The notes: a model not told the origin generated them from the letters alone. A stretch of DNA of 64,000 bases from Methanococcoides burtonii DSM 6242 (GCF_000013725.1 NC_007955.1:62001-126000); one strand, 5' to 3'. Positions 1 through 9,836 are shown, counted from the stretch's first letter. A program made the numbers and translations.

Positions 1-522
1 ACAAAATTCGTCATAGCCTAATTTTTTTGCCTCATTTACAAAGATAGCTCTTGAACGTTTATGATTTTGTTTGGGCATAATTATGTAAGCAAAAAATTTG
101 TAAAGAATCATATAATTGATAATTTTTTTAAATTTTATTGCTAAAAAAAGTAAAAATCTTGTTCTTATGTTGAATTTGATGATACCCCCACCCATTATCA
201 ATGAATTTATTTTTTCAGGATAGAGTACAGCAAATCGCAGGCATATCAGTGAACTAAAAGAAAAGCCTACAAAATGAGATGTTTTAATTTTGTAGTGATC
301 TAATGTATTATTTATAAAGATGCATACATTATCAAGGTTAAGTTCTTCATTTATTTTATTTTTGTGCATTTCCAGCACAAGCAGATTATAATGTTTTGAA
401 AAGAATTCTATTTGTTTCTTCCAGGTTCTTGCACTGCCTCCAAAACCATGAATAAAAGTAATCCACTCAACAGAATCACCCGTATAGTAAACTTCGGCAT
501 CAAACCTTTTTTCTTCTGCCAT
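1..522 (-). CDS. Alpha/beta hydrolase, C-terminus beyond left edge
   Basis: The minus strand is open from an ATG at 522 to the window edge (174 codons). The translation has an HGFGGSARTW oxyanion-loop motif near residue 25 and a GFSFSS nucleophile elbow near residue 85, the serine of an alpha/beta hydrolase. The acid and histidine of the triad would lie outside the window. The start overlaps the last 23 bases of the upstream radical SAM gene, so the two are probably translationally coupled in one operon. Substrate unknown; esterase or lipase-like by fold only. Confidence 0.75.
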   Translation of the reverse strand, partial: MAEEKRFDAEVYYTGDSVEWITFIHGFGGSARTWKKQIEFFSKHYNLLVLEMHKNKINEELNLDNVCIFINNTLDHYKIKTSHFVGFSFSSLICLRFAVLYPEKINSLIMGGGIIKFNIRTRFLLFLAIKFKKIINYMILYKFFAYIIMPKQNHKRSRAIFVNEAKKLGYDEFC

Positions 523-1786
523 CGGTTATTCCTTTCTTAAATGCAAGGTACTTCAAAAATTTAGGGAAGTTTTTTTGGTTATGCTCTGGCATTTTTTTGA
601 ATAGTTCATCGGCCTTTTCCCCCCATTCTTCAGCCCTTTCAAAACTTTTCTTTGCAAGATCCTCAGGTGATTCCGGATTGGACAAATGGGTCGATCTCGC
701 ATCCCCTTCATTAACCACATCAATAATTGCCTGAGGATTATCTATTAACGGACAGGGTCTTAATGGGTTTTGTGAAAATGGTTGTGCAGCCCTGAATGCA
801 GTGAAAAATTTAGACCTGAGAGCTTCAGCAAGTGATACTTCGTGTATGTTTGAATCTGAATAGTGACAAAATGCACAGGGTTCAACGTCCCCTTTAGCAT
901 TAATGTGAACAAAACCAATGCCTGCAGCAAGGCAACCAAACGCTAAGTGACCATTATTCCAAAAATCAATAATTACATAGTCGTGTTTTACGCAGTAATC
1001 CCTGATCTTTTCCTGGACATATGCTCTTTGTTCGGCAGTACATACCAAAGAAGTATCCGCAGTACTTCCCACTGGAATATATTGAAATAACCACCCAAAC
1101 CAGGCACCTTTTTCGCGCATATAATCAAGAAATTCATCACTAGCTATGGTTTTGTAGTTTTTAGAATGATAGCAAGCTGAAAAAGCAAATGCAATCTCTC
1201 TGGACTTCAAAATATCCATAGATCTGATCGCTTTATCATAAACACCCGCCCCTCTTCTAAAATCATTCTCTTCTTTCGTCCCTTCAATACTTATAAAAAC
1301 ATTTAAATTCCCTAATTTAGCCATTTCATCGGCAAATTCTTCATCGATCAAAGTGGCATTCGTAAATGCTCCGAATGTCATTTTGTCATGTTTTTTGCAT
1401 AATTTAAGGATATCTTCTTTCCTTAGTAGAGGTTCGCCACCTGTCATTAAGCAATCCATTATCCCTAAATTTTCAGCTTGATCTAATATATCATCAAACT
1501 TTTTATATGAAATATTATGGCCACTTTCGTAATCTTGGGACCAGCAACCCTTACACTTCAAATTGCAGTCACTGGTTGGATCAACAAGAAGAACTCTTGG
1601 AATAGAACTTTTATTTTTAAATCCATTATATAGCTCTTTTAAGGTAACGAAATTGCCCATGGTCAAATGAGTCGTTAGCCTTTTCGCTAAAAAGAATTGC
1701 TTACACCTATAGATGTAAGCTTTGTGATGCGGAAATGGAGGAATTTCTTCCTTTTTTCCATTTACCATTAAATGTTTCAGTTGCAC
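500..1786 (-). CDS. Radical SAM protein with C-terminal extra cysteines (SPASM-like)
   Basis: A 428-residue protein. The CxxxCxxC cluster motif is C74, C78 and C81 (DCNLKCKGCW), followed by TGGEP at 115-119, the standard 4Fe-4S/SAM-binding signature. Further cysteines at C285, C304, C307 (PCAFC) and C345 suggest an auxiliary cluster of the SPASM/Twitch type, typical of peptide- or protein-modifying members; this is inference. The called start is GTG at 1786, which overlaps a GGAGGA motif; ATG at 1768 (residue 7) is an alternative. It lies 11 bp after a membrane protein gene and overlaps the hydrolase start. Substrate unknown. Confidence 0.88.
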   Translation of the reverse strand: MQLKHLMVNGKKEEIPPFPHHKAYIYRCKQFFLAKRLTTHLTMGNFVTLKELYNGFKNKSSIPRVLLVDPTSDCNLKCKGCWSQDYESGHNISYKKFDDILDQAENLGIMDCLMTGGEPLLRKEDILKLCKKHDKMTFGAFTNATLIDEEFADEMAKLGNLNVFISIEGTKEENDFRRGAGVYDKAIRSMDILKSREIAFAFSACYHSKNYKTIASDEFLDYMREKGAWFGWLFQYIPVGSTADTSLVCTAEQRAYVQEKIRDYCVKHDYVIIDFWNNGHLAFGCLAAGIGFVHINAKGDVEPCAFCHYSDSNIHEVSLAEALRSKFFTAFRAAQPFSQNPLRPCPLIDNPQAIIDVVNEGDARSTHLSNPESPEDLAKKSFERAEEWGEKADELFKKMPEHNQKNFPKFLKYLAFKKGITDGRRKKV

Positions 1787-1797
1787 TCCTCCAATCC

Positions 1798-2532
1798 TTA
1801 CTTTTCAGTTACAGAGACTTTCTGAGGAATAACTCCATCAAAAACAAATTCACCATTTGAATTCGATGTTAAACTATTGATCTCAAGACCCGGAACAACC
1901 GTATAAATTCTAGGGAAGTAATCTTCCATTACACTTACGCTTTCGTCAGACATGTATTTAGTTGGAAGCGAAGCAGGTCCAAGCTTGAATGATTCCGGTT
2001 GTGCACTCAATTGGTTATTTGTAATGCTAATCTGTCCTTTGCTATAGATATTTAAGGTATTTGGTAACGGAATAGGGACATCATCTACAACATCTGAATA
2101 TAGATCAGCTTTAAGCCTTTTTATATCAGCCGTACTCGATCCTTCCATAGTCCCATCAGGTGAAACTTTTACTTGCAGATCATCAAACCACCAAAATGCA
2201 GGTGCGATCTCATTTAGCAGAGCTGTTGATTCCTCTGCAGTTAAAGTAAATTCTTTTCTTTCATATTCTGAGAATTCAAAATTATAATCATTAATTGATT
2301 CTTTTGGCGCATTTTTTTTATGTTCTTCTAATGCTTCACCAGTTAACCCATTATATTCTATTTCCATACCAGTTTTTTCCAAAGCACTCAGATAATCCTC
2401 GTGGGTATATTCAACCCCCAGATCTTTAGGACTGATCAATGAAAAACTTGCATATACTGAAAATGCGCTACCTATTATCAAGATAAAAACCACTGCAACT
2501 AAATACTTTAGTTTACCCTTTCCTTCACTCAT
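1798..2532 (-). CDS. Hypothetical membrane-anchored extracytoplasmic protein
   Basis: A 244-residue protein with one N-terminal hydrophobic segment (about residues 10-30) after a Lys-rich start, then a soluble domain rich in Asn, Ser and acidic residues. There is no lipobox cysteine, so it is probably a signal anchor or cleaved secretory protein. I do not recognise the family. It is the first gene of a minus-strand trio with the radical SAM protein and hydrolase, 11 bp apart, so it may be the substrate or carrier of the radical SAM system. A GGTGATAT ribosome binding site precedes the ATG. Confidence 0.7.
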   Translation of the reverse strand: MSEGKGKLKYLVAVVFILIIGSAFSVYASFSLISPKDLGVEYTHEDYLSALEKTGMEIEYNGLTGEALEEHKKNAPKESINDYNFEFSEYERKEFTLTAEESTALLNEIAPAFWWFDDLQVKVSPDGTMEGSSTADIKRLKADLYSDVVDDVPIPLPNTLNIYSKGQISITNNQLSAQPESFKLGPASLPTKYMSDESVSVMEDYFPRIYTVVPGLEINSLTSNSNGEFVFDGVIPQKVSVTEK

Positions 2533-2914
2533 TATATCACCTACCCATTATTCTACTTCAGTCATAACTATTTTATTTCTATGCTACTTAAGTTAGTGAC
2601 TCTACATTATAACTTAAGTATAATTGGAATCGTATTTATTTTCTACTATAATTTAAAAAAGTATAATAGTATACCGAATAATAGAATATGTCATTATATT
2701 GATTAAAACGTTCAATAATCCAAAAATAGATACGAAACCCTGCTTTTGGCCATAAATTTAACTTGAAATTACGAATTTTTATTTAGAATTGATCTTTTGT
2801 TAGTGAAGAATGAAATGTAAATATTGGAAACGAAATACAATAATATTTTTAAATTTGATTATTGTCCAAATATTGAGGATTTTTACAGAGCCAGAATTTT
2901 GTAAGGGAAGATCC

Positions 2915-2925
2915 ACTATATAAAT
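2915..2925 (+). promoter_or_regulatory. TATA element in the 2533-3007 intergenic stretch
   Basis: The 475 bp between the minus-strand trio and the MFS gene is very AT-rich and holds no convincing ORF. CTATATAAATT at 2915-2925 fits an archaeal TATA box about 90 bases before the MFS start. The divergent trio must also start in this stretch. No operator or structured RNA was recognised. Confidence 0.4.
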
Positions 2926-3007
2926 TTATCGTCAATGTGGAGTTGTCTACAAGTACAGAGCTGAAACATAGAATCTATAAATAAATGAAAATAGATACTA
3001 AATATAG

Positions 3008-4233
3008 ATGGATCAAAATGACTGTGAACAAAAAAAGCTGAGACTTTTTCCTTTACTTCTTATCAGCTTCATCGATGCCCTTGGCTTTGGTATAGTCATT
3101 CCATTTCTTGTCTTTCTAGTGGATCAATTTGGGGGAAATGCCATTGTTTACGGATTCATCGGTGCCATGTATCCGGCTTTCCAGCTAATAGGGGCTCCCA
3201 TACTGGGACGCTGGTCTGACATTCACGGAAGAAAGAAGATCTTGTTCATAACACAAGCAGGAACACTATTGTCCTGGATAATATTTCTGTTCGCAGTTTT
3301 CACTCCTTTGAAAACCCTTATTGAGGTGGATTCCGCAGTCCTTGGGACATTTATCATCACAATTCCACTTCTCATCCTTTTCATAGCAAGGAGCTTTGAC
3401 GGGCTTACAGGAGGAAATATAGCCGTAGCAAATGCCTACCTTGCCGACATAACTGAAGAAAAGGACCGAAACAAGAACTTTGGGAAAATGTCTATTTCCA
3501 CAAATCTTGGATTCATAATCGGCCCGGGCCTTGCAGGGCTGCTTAGCATAACAATCTATAAGGAACTGATTCCAGTACTTGCTGCTGCCCTCATATCCCT
3601 GGTAGGAACTATTGTAATACTGCTATATCTACCGGAATCAAGGCAATGTAAAATACGAACGACAAAGAAGATCAGTTTCAGAGAAGTGATAGGAATAAAG
3701 AACATACCATACATGTTGCTCTTATATTTCCTGATATTTTTTGGATTTAATATATTCTATACAGCATTTCCGCTTCATGCCATAAGATCCCTTCAATGGA
3801 CCGTTGCTGAAATGGGGATATATTTCTCAGTACTTGGGATACTGATGATAATAGTACAGGGACCCATACTTAGCCGAGCGGTGAAGAAGTATTCAGATGT
3901 TCACCTTGCCATAGCCGGAAGTGTTGTACTTGGTACAAATTTGTCCTACTTGCATCAGGGAACGTTGCCCTTACATATCTTGCAGCTGCATTCTTTGCAC
4001 TTGGTAACGGCATCATGTGGCCTTCGATCCTGTCCATAATCTCAAAAATTGCCGGAGAAAATAATCAGGGTGCAGTACAGGGATTTGCCAGCAGTTTTTC
4101 AAGCCTTGCCAGTATATTAGGACTGATCTTAGGAGGATTCTTCTACGAAATATTTGGTGGAAGGGCTTTCATAGTAGCTGCAGTGATCATTTACACCGTT
4201 GTTCCTGCTGTCCTTCAGAATGCTTTCCTTTGA
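3008..4233 (+). pseudogene. MFS transporter (DHA1 drug-efflux type), frameshifted
   Basis: The first 310 or so residues form a typical major facilitator N-half and loop, including GRWSDIHGRKK (the motif A loop 2-3, near residues 70-82). From about 3937-3943 (aca-aat-ttg) the conserved sequence continues in the frame one base back: ALTYLAAAFFALGNGIMWPS, then a membrane segment to the stop at 4233. Restoring one base in the AAATTT run gives a 408-residue protein, the normal MFS length. The frameshift removes the last three or so helices. It is either a recent pseudogene or a base-calling error. Confidence 0.85.
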
Positions 4234-4302
4234 AAAGAAAATACAGGACGAGACAGAAAGATAAACAAGGAAAGTTAAAATGATAAAGAAGGAACGAATG
4301 AA

Positions 4303-4785
4303 TCATTCCGCTTTAATCATCTTCAGCTCATCTAGTACTTCCATTGCATGCCCTTTAGCCTTGACCTTATCCCATACCTTCGCGAGATTCCCTTCAGGAT
4401 CGATTAGGAAGGTTGTCCTGACAGTACCCATATATTCCTTACCTGCCATCTTCTTCTGGTGCCACACATCATAGCTTTGCTGTAACTCAGTACCCTCATC
4501 TGAAAGAAGGGTAATTCCAAGTTCTTTCTTCTCAATGAACTTCTTGTGTGATGCCTGGCTGTCCTTACTGACACCAAGTATAAATGCACCTTCTTTCTCG
4601 AAATCATCTTTGAGCTTAGTAAATTCCATGGCCTCTATGCTGCATCCTGATGTGTTATCACGTGGGTAAAAATAAAGAACTACCCATTTTCCTTTAAGAT
4701 CATTTAAAGTTACATCATTGCCTTCAGAATCCGGTAGACAAAGATTAGGGGCTTTTTCCCCTGCAGAAAGTGATGTTTTAGCCAT
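4303..4785 (-). CDS. bcp: Peroxiredoxin, BCP/PrxQ type
   Basis: A 160-residue thioredoxin-fold peroxidase that reduces hydroperoxides. The peroxidatic motif is PRDNTSGC with C48. The resolving cysteine that PrxQ proteins often carry five residues later is replaced (CSIEAMEF), and the only other cysteine is C16, so this is probably a 1-Cys type. Complete length, GAGGTG ribosome binding site before the ATG. It is convergent with the MFS gene and transcribed as a single gene. Confidence 0.92.
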   Translation of the reverse strand: MAKTSLSAGEKAPNLCLPDSEGNDVTLNDLKGKWVVLYFYPRDNTSGCSIEAMEFTKLKDDFEKEGAFILGVSKDSQASHKKFIEKKELGITLLSDEGTELQQSYDVWHQKKMAGKEYMGTVRTTFLIDPEGNLAKVWDKVKAKGHAMEVLDELKMIKAE

Positions 4786-4870
4786 TTTTGCACCTCACAT
4801 TTATTTTAGACATCCCGCTACAAAAAACCATCTACGAATAAAATGATCCATCTATAAGATATGATTCACA

Positions 4871-6085
4871 TCAGCCCTTTCTTAAAGAATCCACAGGGTC
4901 AAGCTTTGAAGCTTTATTTGCAGGATAGACACCTGCGATCAGCCCTACACCAACTGCTATTCCAACGCCCAGAACAAAAAGGTACATGGGGAAAATATAA
5001 GGCAGACCAAGGATGGTCACTGCAGCATAAGAGCCGACCAAGCCCAGAAAAGTTCCCAAGATCCCCCCTATAAGCCCGAGTATTATTGATTCTGTGATAA
5101 AAAGGGAAAGTATATTTGACCTCGTAAAACCCAATGACCTTAACAGACCGATCTCTTTCGTCCTTTCGGTAACTGTCACAAGCATAATGTTCATGATCCC
5201 AATGGAACCGACTATCAATGAGATAAGTGCAACTGAGATAAAAAGAGAGGTAAGACCAGTTGAGAGCTCATCAAGCTGATCAAGAATGTCAGCCTGATTG
5301 AATATAGTATAAGGTTTTACATCCTCATTATCAAGCTCCCTTTCAGAAACTCCCAGGCTTCTGGCGATCTTCTTATCGATCTCATCAGAAACAGGACGTA
5401 CCGACTCAGCATCTTCAACTGTTATTGAAAATCCTCCATAATCCTCAATTCCCAGCATCTCGTTCATCGTATTTATGGGAATGAATATCCTTACATCGGA
5501 TTCAGCACCGGTCTGTATAAAAGTAGTATCGGGGCTATCAATGATACCAATTACTTTGAAACTGTGTTCTACAGGTGTACCATCCCTGCGTATGAACTCA
5601 ATATCGATAGAATTGCGATATGATATCTTCTGGTCGAATTTTTCGTATGCAACATCTGAACCCAATACAGCAGCATACTTATCCTGATCCGAAAAGAAAT
5701 TCCCAGCCTCCAACTGTATATTGCCGATCTTTTCATAATCGGCCGAGCTCCCTTGTATATCGATCTGTCTGATAGTACTGATATAAGTAACACCCGCCAA
5801 CTGCTGCCGGATAGGTGAAACACCTTCGACCTTTGGAGTGTTCCTTATAGCTTCAAGCTGATTGTCATAGAATAGATTGATGTCCTCATTATAGATGACA
5901 ATGAAGTTCGAGCCCTGAGACCCAAGCTCATCAACAAAGAACTGATTAAAACTTGCACCAAGAGATACATTTGCAACAACAGCAGCTATCCCTATGATTA
6001 TACCAAGAGTTGTTAATGCCGATCGCAGCTTGTAGCTACTGATACTACCGATTGATAGATGCAGAGCCTGTGAAAACTTCAGCAT
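4871..6085 (-). CDS. ABC transporter permease, MacB/FtsX type (copy 2)
   Basis: A 404-residue MacB-like permease: TM1 near residues 15-40, a large extracytoplasmic MacB-PCD domain (about 45-240), then three C-terminal TM helices with the FtsX-domain signature IMNIMLVTVTERTKEIGLLR near 295. It is the last gene of a four-gene operon (ATPase, exported protein, permease, permease). AAGGTGGT lies five bases before the ATG, and the gap to the upstream permease is 15 bp. It is a clear tandem paralogue of that gene with the same length and motifs; the two may form a heterodimer. Confidence 0.92.
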   Translation of the reverse strand: MLKFSQALHLSIGSISSYKLRSALTTLGIIIGIAAVVANVSLGASFNQFFVDELGSQGSNFIVIYNEDINLFYDNQLEAIRNTPKVEGVSPIRQQLAGVTYISTIRQIDIQGSSADYEKIGNIQLEAGNFFSDQDKYAAVLGSDVAYEKFDQKISYRNSIDIEFIRRDGTPVEHSFKVIGIIDSPDTTFIQTGAESDVRIFIPINTMNEMLGIEDYGGFSITVEDAESVRPVSDEIDKKIARSLGVSERELDNEDVKPYTIFNQADILDQLDELSTGLTSLFISVALISLIVGSIGIMNIMLVTVTERTKEIGLLRSLGFTRSNILSLFITESIILGLIGGILGTFLGLVGSYAAVTILGLPYIFPMYLFVLGVGIAVGVGLIAGVYPANKASKLDPVDSLRKG

Positions 6086-6100
6086 ACCGGACCACCTTTT

Positions 6101-7315
6101 TCATTCATAGGTCAATGATTCCCCCGGATCCATTTTAGCCGCTTTATTGGCAGGATACACACCTGCTGCGACCCCAACAAAAAGTGCGATCCCAAATCCC
6201 AGGAAGACAAGAGATATCGGGAAGACGAACGGCACATCTATGTACTGATTTACGAAGTAAGAAGCTATAAATCCCAGGATAACACCAAAGATACCACCTA
6301 AAAAACCAATAATGGCTGCCTCTACAACAAAAAGCGTTAGAATATCCCTGTAAGTGAATCCCAGAGACTTAAGGATACCAATCTCTTTTGTCCTTTCAGT
6401 GACCGTGACGAGCATGATATTAGTGATACCAATGGAACCAACAAGAAGGGCTATCAGTGCAATAACTGTCAATATCGAGGTTAGTGCAGTGGATATCTGA
6501 TTGAGCTGTTCAAGAATGTCCTGCTGGCTAAAGATCACATAGGGTTTAGTGTCCTCATTATCGATATCACGACTGGGCACACCAACAGATCTTGCAAGGT
6601 TCTCATCGACCTCATCGGTAACAGATTCCAGTACTTCAAGACTTTCAGCCTTTATGAAGAAACCACCAATATCGCTCACACCCTGCATCTCCTGCATCAC
6701 ACCAAGAGGAATGAACACCCTGACCCTTGGGTCTACCTCGGGAGAAATAAAAGTAGCATCAGGGTCCTGAACGATCCCCTTCACAGTGAACTTACGGGTG
6801 CTTACGCCACCCTCGATATTATTAATGGAAATATTGATGGAGTTCTTTACAGAAAGGTTCCTTTCAAATTTATCATATGCTATATCCGAACCTATCACAG
6901 CAACGAACTGGTCCTGATCGGTCAGGAACTGACCCTTCTCCATGACAATGTTTCCGACTTCCTCATATTCGGAACTGACACCATTTATTGTAGCACTCCG
7001 ACTCGAAGATTGGTACGTGAGAGTACCTATTTGTCCATTGACAGGAGACACCGCCTCAACGCCCTGAGTATTCCTTACAACTTCAAGCTGGTTATCAGTG
7101 AATACATTGTTCTTTTGCGTGAAAACAACAATGAAATTAGAGCCTACAGCTCCAATGTCATCTTCAAAGTTCTGGCTAAAACCCACACCCAATGAAATGT
7201 TCACAATGACAGCAGCCACACCTATGATAATACCAAGTGTGGTCAAGGCAGAGCGTATCTTAGCACTACGTATGCTTCCAAGTGCGATCTTCACAGCGTG
7301 TGAGAACTTTACCAT
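6101..7315 (-). CDS. ABC transporter permease, MacB/FtsX type (copy 1)
   Basis: A 404-residue paralogue of the downstream permease with the same plan: TM1, a MacB-PCD-like extracytoplasmic domain, then the FtsX domain with ITNIMLVTVTERTKEIGILK. The family carries lipoproteins, peptides or drugs by mechanotransmission rather than classical import. It starts 4 bp after the exported-protein gene ends, with GAGATC before the ATG. Two full-length permease genes beside one ATPase suggest a heterodimeric membrane part. Confidence 0.92.
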   Translation of the reverse strand: MVKFSHAVKIALGSIRSAKIRSALTTLGIIIGVAAVIVNISLGVGFSQNFEDDIGAVGSNFIVVFTQKNNVFTDNQLEVVRNTQGVEAVSPVNGQIGTLTYQSSSRSATINGVSSEYEEVGNIVMEKGQFLTDQDQFVAVIGSDIAYDKFERNLSVKNSINISINNIEGGVSTRKFTVKGIVQDPDATFISPEVDPRVRVFIPLGVMQEMQGVSDIGGFFIKAESLEVLESVTDEVDENLARSVGVPSRDIDNEDTKPYVIFSQQDILEQLNQISTALTSILTVIALIALLVGSIGITNIMLVTVTERTKEIGILKSLGFTYRDILTLFVVEAAIIGFLGGIFGVILGFIASYFVNQYIDVPFVFPISLVFLGFGIALFVGVAAGVYPANKAAKMDPGESLTYE

Positions 7316-7319
7316 GATC

Positions 7320-8567
7320 TCAGCTTTCCATTGATATCCTTAGACCTTTCTTGCGGTACAAGTAATAAGCAGCAACTACAATGAGAACTCCAGCCAACAG
7401 GACAATAAGTGTAGTGTGATCATTGTCCTCATCCACATGTTTCAATGTAAGGACACGTGTCACGACAACTTCATCGTGTTCATTCAGACCATTCCTGTAA
7501 TTCGTATTGATAGTAAGGTTCACCGGACCGGTCTTATCAGGGTCTTCTGCCTGTGCTTCGATCTCAATGGTAAAAAGTTCATCCGAGTCCATTGAGCCAA
7601 CAAAATATTCCTGCGGAAGGAAGTCCACACCATCTGCTTCAAGTTCTACAAGCACAGAAGATAGTGCATTTGGATGGATGTTCGCAACATCGAACTCCAG
7701 GTTCGCCTTTCCATTCTCCAGAACAAGGGGCATGGAGGGAATTACCTTCACAGACGCGGATTCCACAACAACAGGTACCATCCAGTTGTTATTAAAAGAG
7801 TGAGAGTTACCTATCATGACAAGATCAAGGAAATAAGTACCATCTTCTATGGAATCACTTACCTTGATATTATAAGTAACCTGCACGAAATCTCCCGGTC
7901 CAAGCACACCCTTGCCTTCATAAGGTTGACTTGTAACAGTGATCATATCAGTACCTGTTAGTGTTGCGGATTGTACCCTTGCAAAAGTATCGTAGTTCAC
8001 ATCATCAATAAGGATCGTACTCTGTTGAGCAGTATTTGTCAGGGTAAAGCTAACACTACCCTCATCACCGGGCATAAATACCTCAGGTGAAGCGATTATA
8101 TTCGAGAGTGCAACAGTACCTTTGCTATCAAAAGTGGTGGAGCCTACTTTGATATTAAAAGTGCTTTCTTGCCAGGAGGATTCATCACTTGAACGATACA
8201 ATATGTCAAAACTTCCTGTACCTGCCTTTGCGCCATCGTCCACATAAAGACGATATGCATGGATAGCAGCCCTGTCAGGAGGTAATATGCCGAAATTTTC
8301 CATGGCATTGCTTTCTGAATCCAGTGATAAAGGATAATCAGGTTCGATCTTTATTGTAACATCTTCAGCAGTCCCGGATGCAAAATTTTCAACTTTTATC
8401 CATACATCCACGTAAGCACCTATTTCTGCAGGATAAGGATCGTACCTCAAGAGGTCTGCCCTTAATGTACTGCTGGAAGAGGCTGCACCGGCAAGTATGG
8501 GAGCTAAAGCAACAAAAAATACCATTAACAATACCAGAATTCCGATTGGTCTTTTATAGTTTTTCAC
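7320..8567 (-). CDS. Exported S-layer/CARDB-like protein of ABC operon
   Basis: A 415-residue protein with a Sec signal (about 10-30 after a KNYKR start) ending AGA-ASS, two or three beta-sandwich repeats of COG1361/CARDB character (a DVWIKVEN-like segment near 50, VSFTLTNT near 165, ANLEFDVAN near 290), and a C-terminal TM helix with a YRKKG basic tail. I chose GTG at 8567 because GGTGGAG lies six bases upstream and the signal peptide begins there; an in-frame ATG at 8603 would overlap the ATPase gene and add a non-signal-like leader. Probably the extracytoplasmic partner of the ABC exporter. Confidence 0.85.
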   Translation of the reverse strand: MKNYKRPIGILVLLMVFFVALAPILAGAASSSSTLRADLLRYDPYPAEIGAYVDVWIKVENFASGTAEDVTIKIEPDYPLSLDSESNAMENFGILPPDRAAIHAYRLYVDDGAKAGTGSFDILYRSSDESSWQESTFNIKVGSTTFDSKGTVALSNIIASPEVFMPGDEGSVSFTLTNTAQQSTILIDDVNYDTFARVQSATLTGTDMITVTSQPYEGKGVLGPGDFVQVTYNIKVSDSIEDGTYFLDLVMIGNSHSFNNNWMVPVVVESASVKVIPSMPLVLENGKANLEFDVANIHPNALSSVLVELEADGVDFLPQEYFVGSMDSDELFTIEIEAQAEDPDKTGPVNLTINTNYRNGLNEHDEVVVTRVLTLKHVDEDNDHTTLIVLLAGVLIVVAAYYLYRKKGLRISMES

Positions 8568-8586
8568 AATATACTCCACCTTTCTA

Positions 8587-9309
8587 TCAATTAGTAACAT
8601 CAATACGGTCTTCGATATATCCGTCTTTCAGGTTTATCACCCTGTCAGCATATACTTTTGCAAGATTAGGATCATGTGTGATCATTATAACAGTACGCCC
8701 TTTTTTGTTGAGTTCGGTGAACAGGTCCATGATTTCTTTACCGGTTTTTGAATCAAGGTTTCCGGTAGGCTCATCCGCCAGTATCAGAGAGGGATCATTT
8801 ATCAGCGAACGTGCAACAGCCACTCTCTGAGATTGACCACCTGAAAGTTCAGTTGGACGGTAATTAATTCGGTCTTCCAACCCCACCAATTCCAGAAGCT
8901 CTTTTGCACGTTTTCGAGTATCAACACCTGGCCTGCTATTGGCATAGGTCGGAAGTTCTACATTCTCAAGTGCTGTCAGCCTCGGAACAAGATTGAAGCT
9001 CTGGAACACAAAACCAATTTCCAGCCCCCGGAGTCTTGCCAGTTCGTCATCAGAAATTGTGCTCACATCAGTTCCCATTAATGAAACGCTACCACATGTA
9101 GGCCGGTCCAGACAACCTATCAGGTTCATAAGTGTACTTTTACCTGAACCCGAAGGACCCATTATGGCTACAAATTCTCCTTTTTTAACAACCAGGTTCA
9201 CATTTTTAAGAACCGGGACCATCATATCACCTACCTGATAAGAACGACAAACGTCATTCGCTCTTACAACAGCAGGATCATCATTTTCCGGGTTCTCTAT
9301 AGTTTTCAA
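8587..9309 (-). CDS. ABC transporter ATP-binding protein, MacB/LolD type
   Basis: Motor subunit of the exporter. Walker A is GPSGSGKST, the signature is LSGGQSQRVAVAR, Walker B is LILADEPTGNLD with the following NLDS typical of LolD/MacB, and the switch histidine is in MITHD. I chose the TTG at 9309 because GAGGTGA (9314-9320) sits just upstream; an in-frame ATG at 9342 would add 11 residues that include this ribosome binding site. First gene of the operon with the exported protein and two permeases. Confidence 0.92.
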   Translation of the reverse strand: MKTIENPENDDPAVVRANDVCRSYQVGDMMVPVLKNVNLVVKKGEFVAIMGPSGSGKSTLMNLIGCLDRPTCGSVSLMGTDVSTISDDELARLRGLEIGFVFQSFNLVPRLTALENVELPTYANSRPGVDTRKRAKELLELVGLEDRINYRPTELSGGQSQRVAVARSLINDPSLILADEPTGNLDSKTGKEIMDLFTELNKKGRTVIMITHDPNLAKVYADRVINLKDGYIEDRIDVTN

Positions 9310-9564
9310 ACAGTCACCTCTAAAGGACCATAAATAGCTCAATGTTTTCTACGATTAATATAACATAACTAAAATATAAACAGGGATTACACACACCAAT
9401 AACTTAATAGAAATATTGAGTCTATGCATATTTAAGAGTTAGCATATATCGTGAAAATTACCCCCGGAGTAGTCATTTTAATGACATCTACAAAGCCGAA
9501 CCTTTATTAACCCAAAAGACCAACATTTAACAGCAAATTCCGTCAACAGTAATGGAGATCAACT

Positions 9565-9783
9565 ATGGGGATAATCGACAAGAATCAAAACATCATAAGC
9601 GAAATAATTGGATTCGTATTCTTACTTTCTGCTTTGAACAATCTATTTGGAATTGGCATACCCTACATTTCGAACAGCAACATAACATCTTTCCAGTCGT
9701 TCATCCTGATGATACTTGGTATCTACCTTATGGGATACAAAAGGATCCCAAGGGAGCTTGCACCCAGATTAAAAAAACAGTGA
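9565..9783 (+). CDS. Small two-TM membrane protein
   Basis: 72 residues with two hydrophobic segments (about 12-35 and 43-60) and a basic tail (YKRIPRELAPRLKKQ). GGAGATC lies four bases before the ATG. Single gene, divergent from the ABC operon. I do not recognise a family. Confidence 0.65.
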   Translation: MGIIDKNQNIISEIIGFVFLLSALNNLFGIGIPYISNSNITSFQSFILMILGIYLMGYKRIPRELAPRLKKQ

Positions 9784-9836
9784 ACGGTCCTTTGTTATCC
9801 TTTAGTCCAACGGACCTCTATTATAAATAAACAAAA

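Noticed and set aside
4280-4474. Plus-strand open frame within the peroxiredoxin gene
   Set aside because: It is antisense to a clear peroxiredoxin with conserved motifs and has no ribosome binding site; a shadow frame.
7507-7961. Several plus-strand frames opposite the exported protein gene
   Set aside because: Overlapping antisense frames with no motifs; the minus strand has signal peptide, domains and a ribosome binding site.
8587-9342. ABC ATPase start at ATG 9342
   Set aside because: The GAGGTGA ribosome binding site lies inside that extension and points to the TTG at 9309; the extra 11 residues are not ATPase-like.
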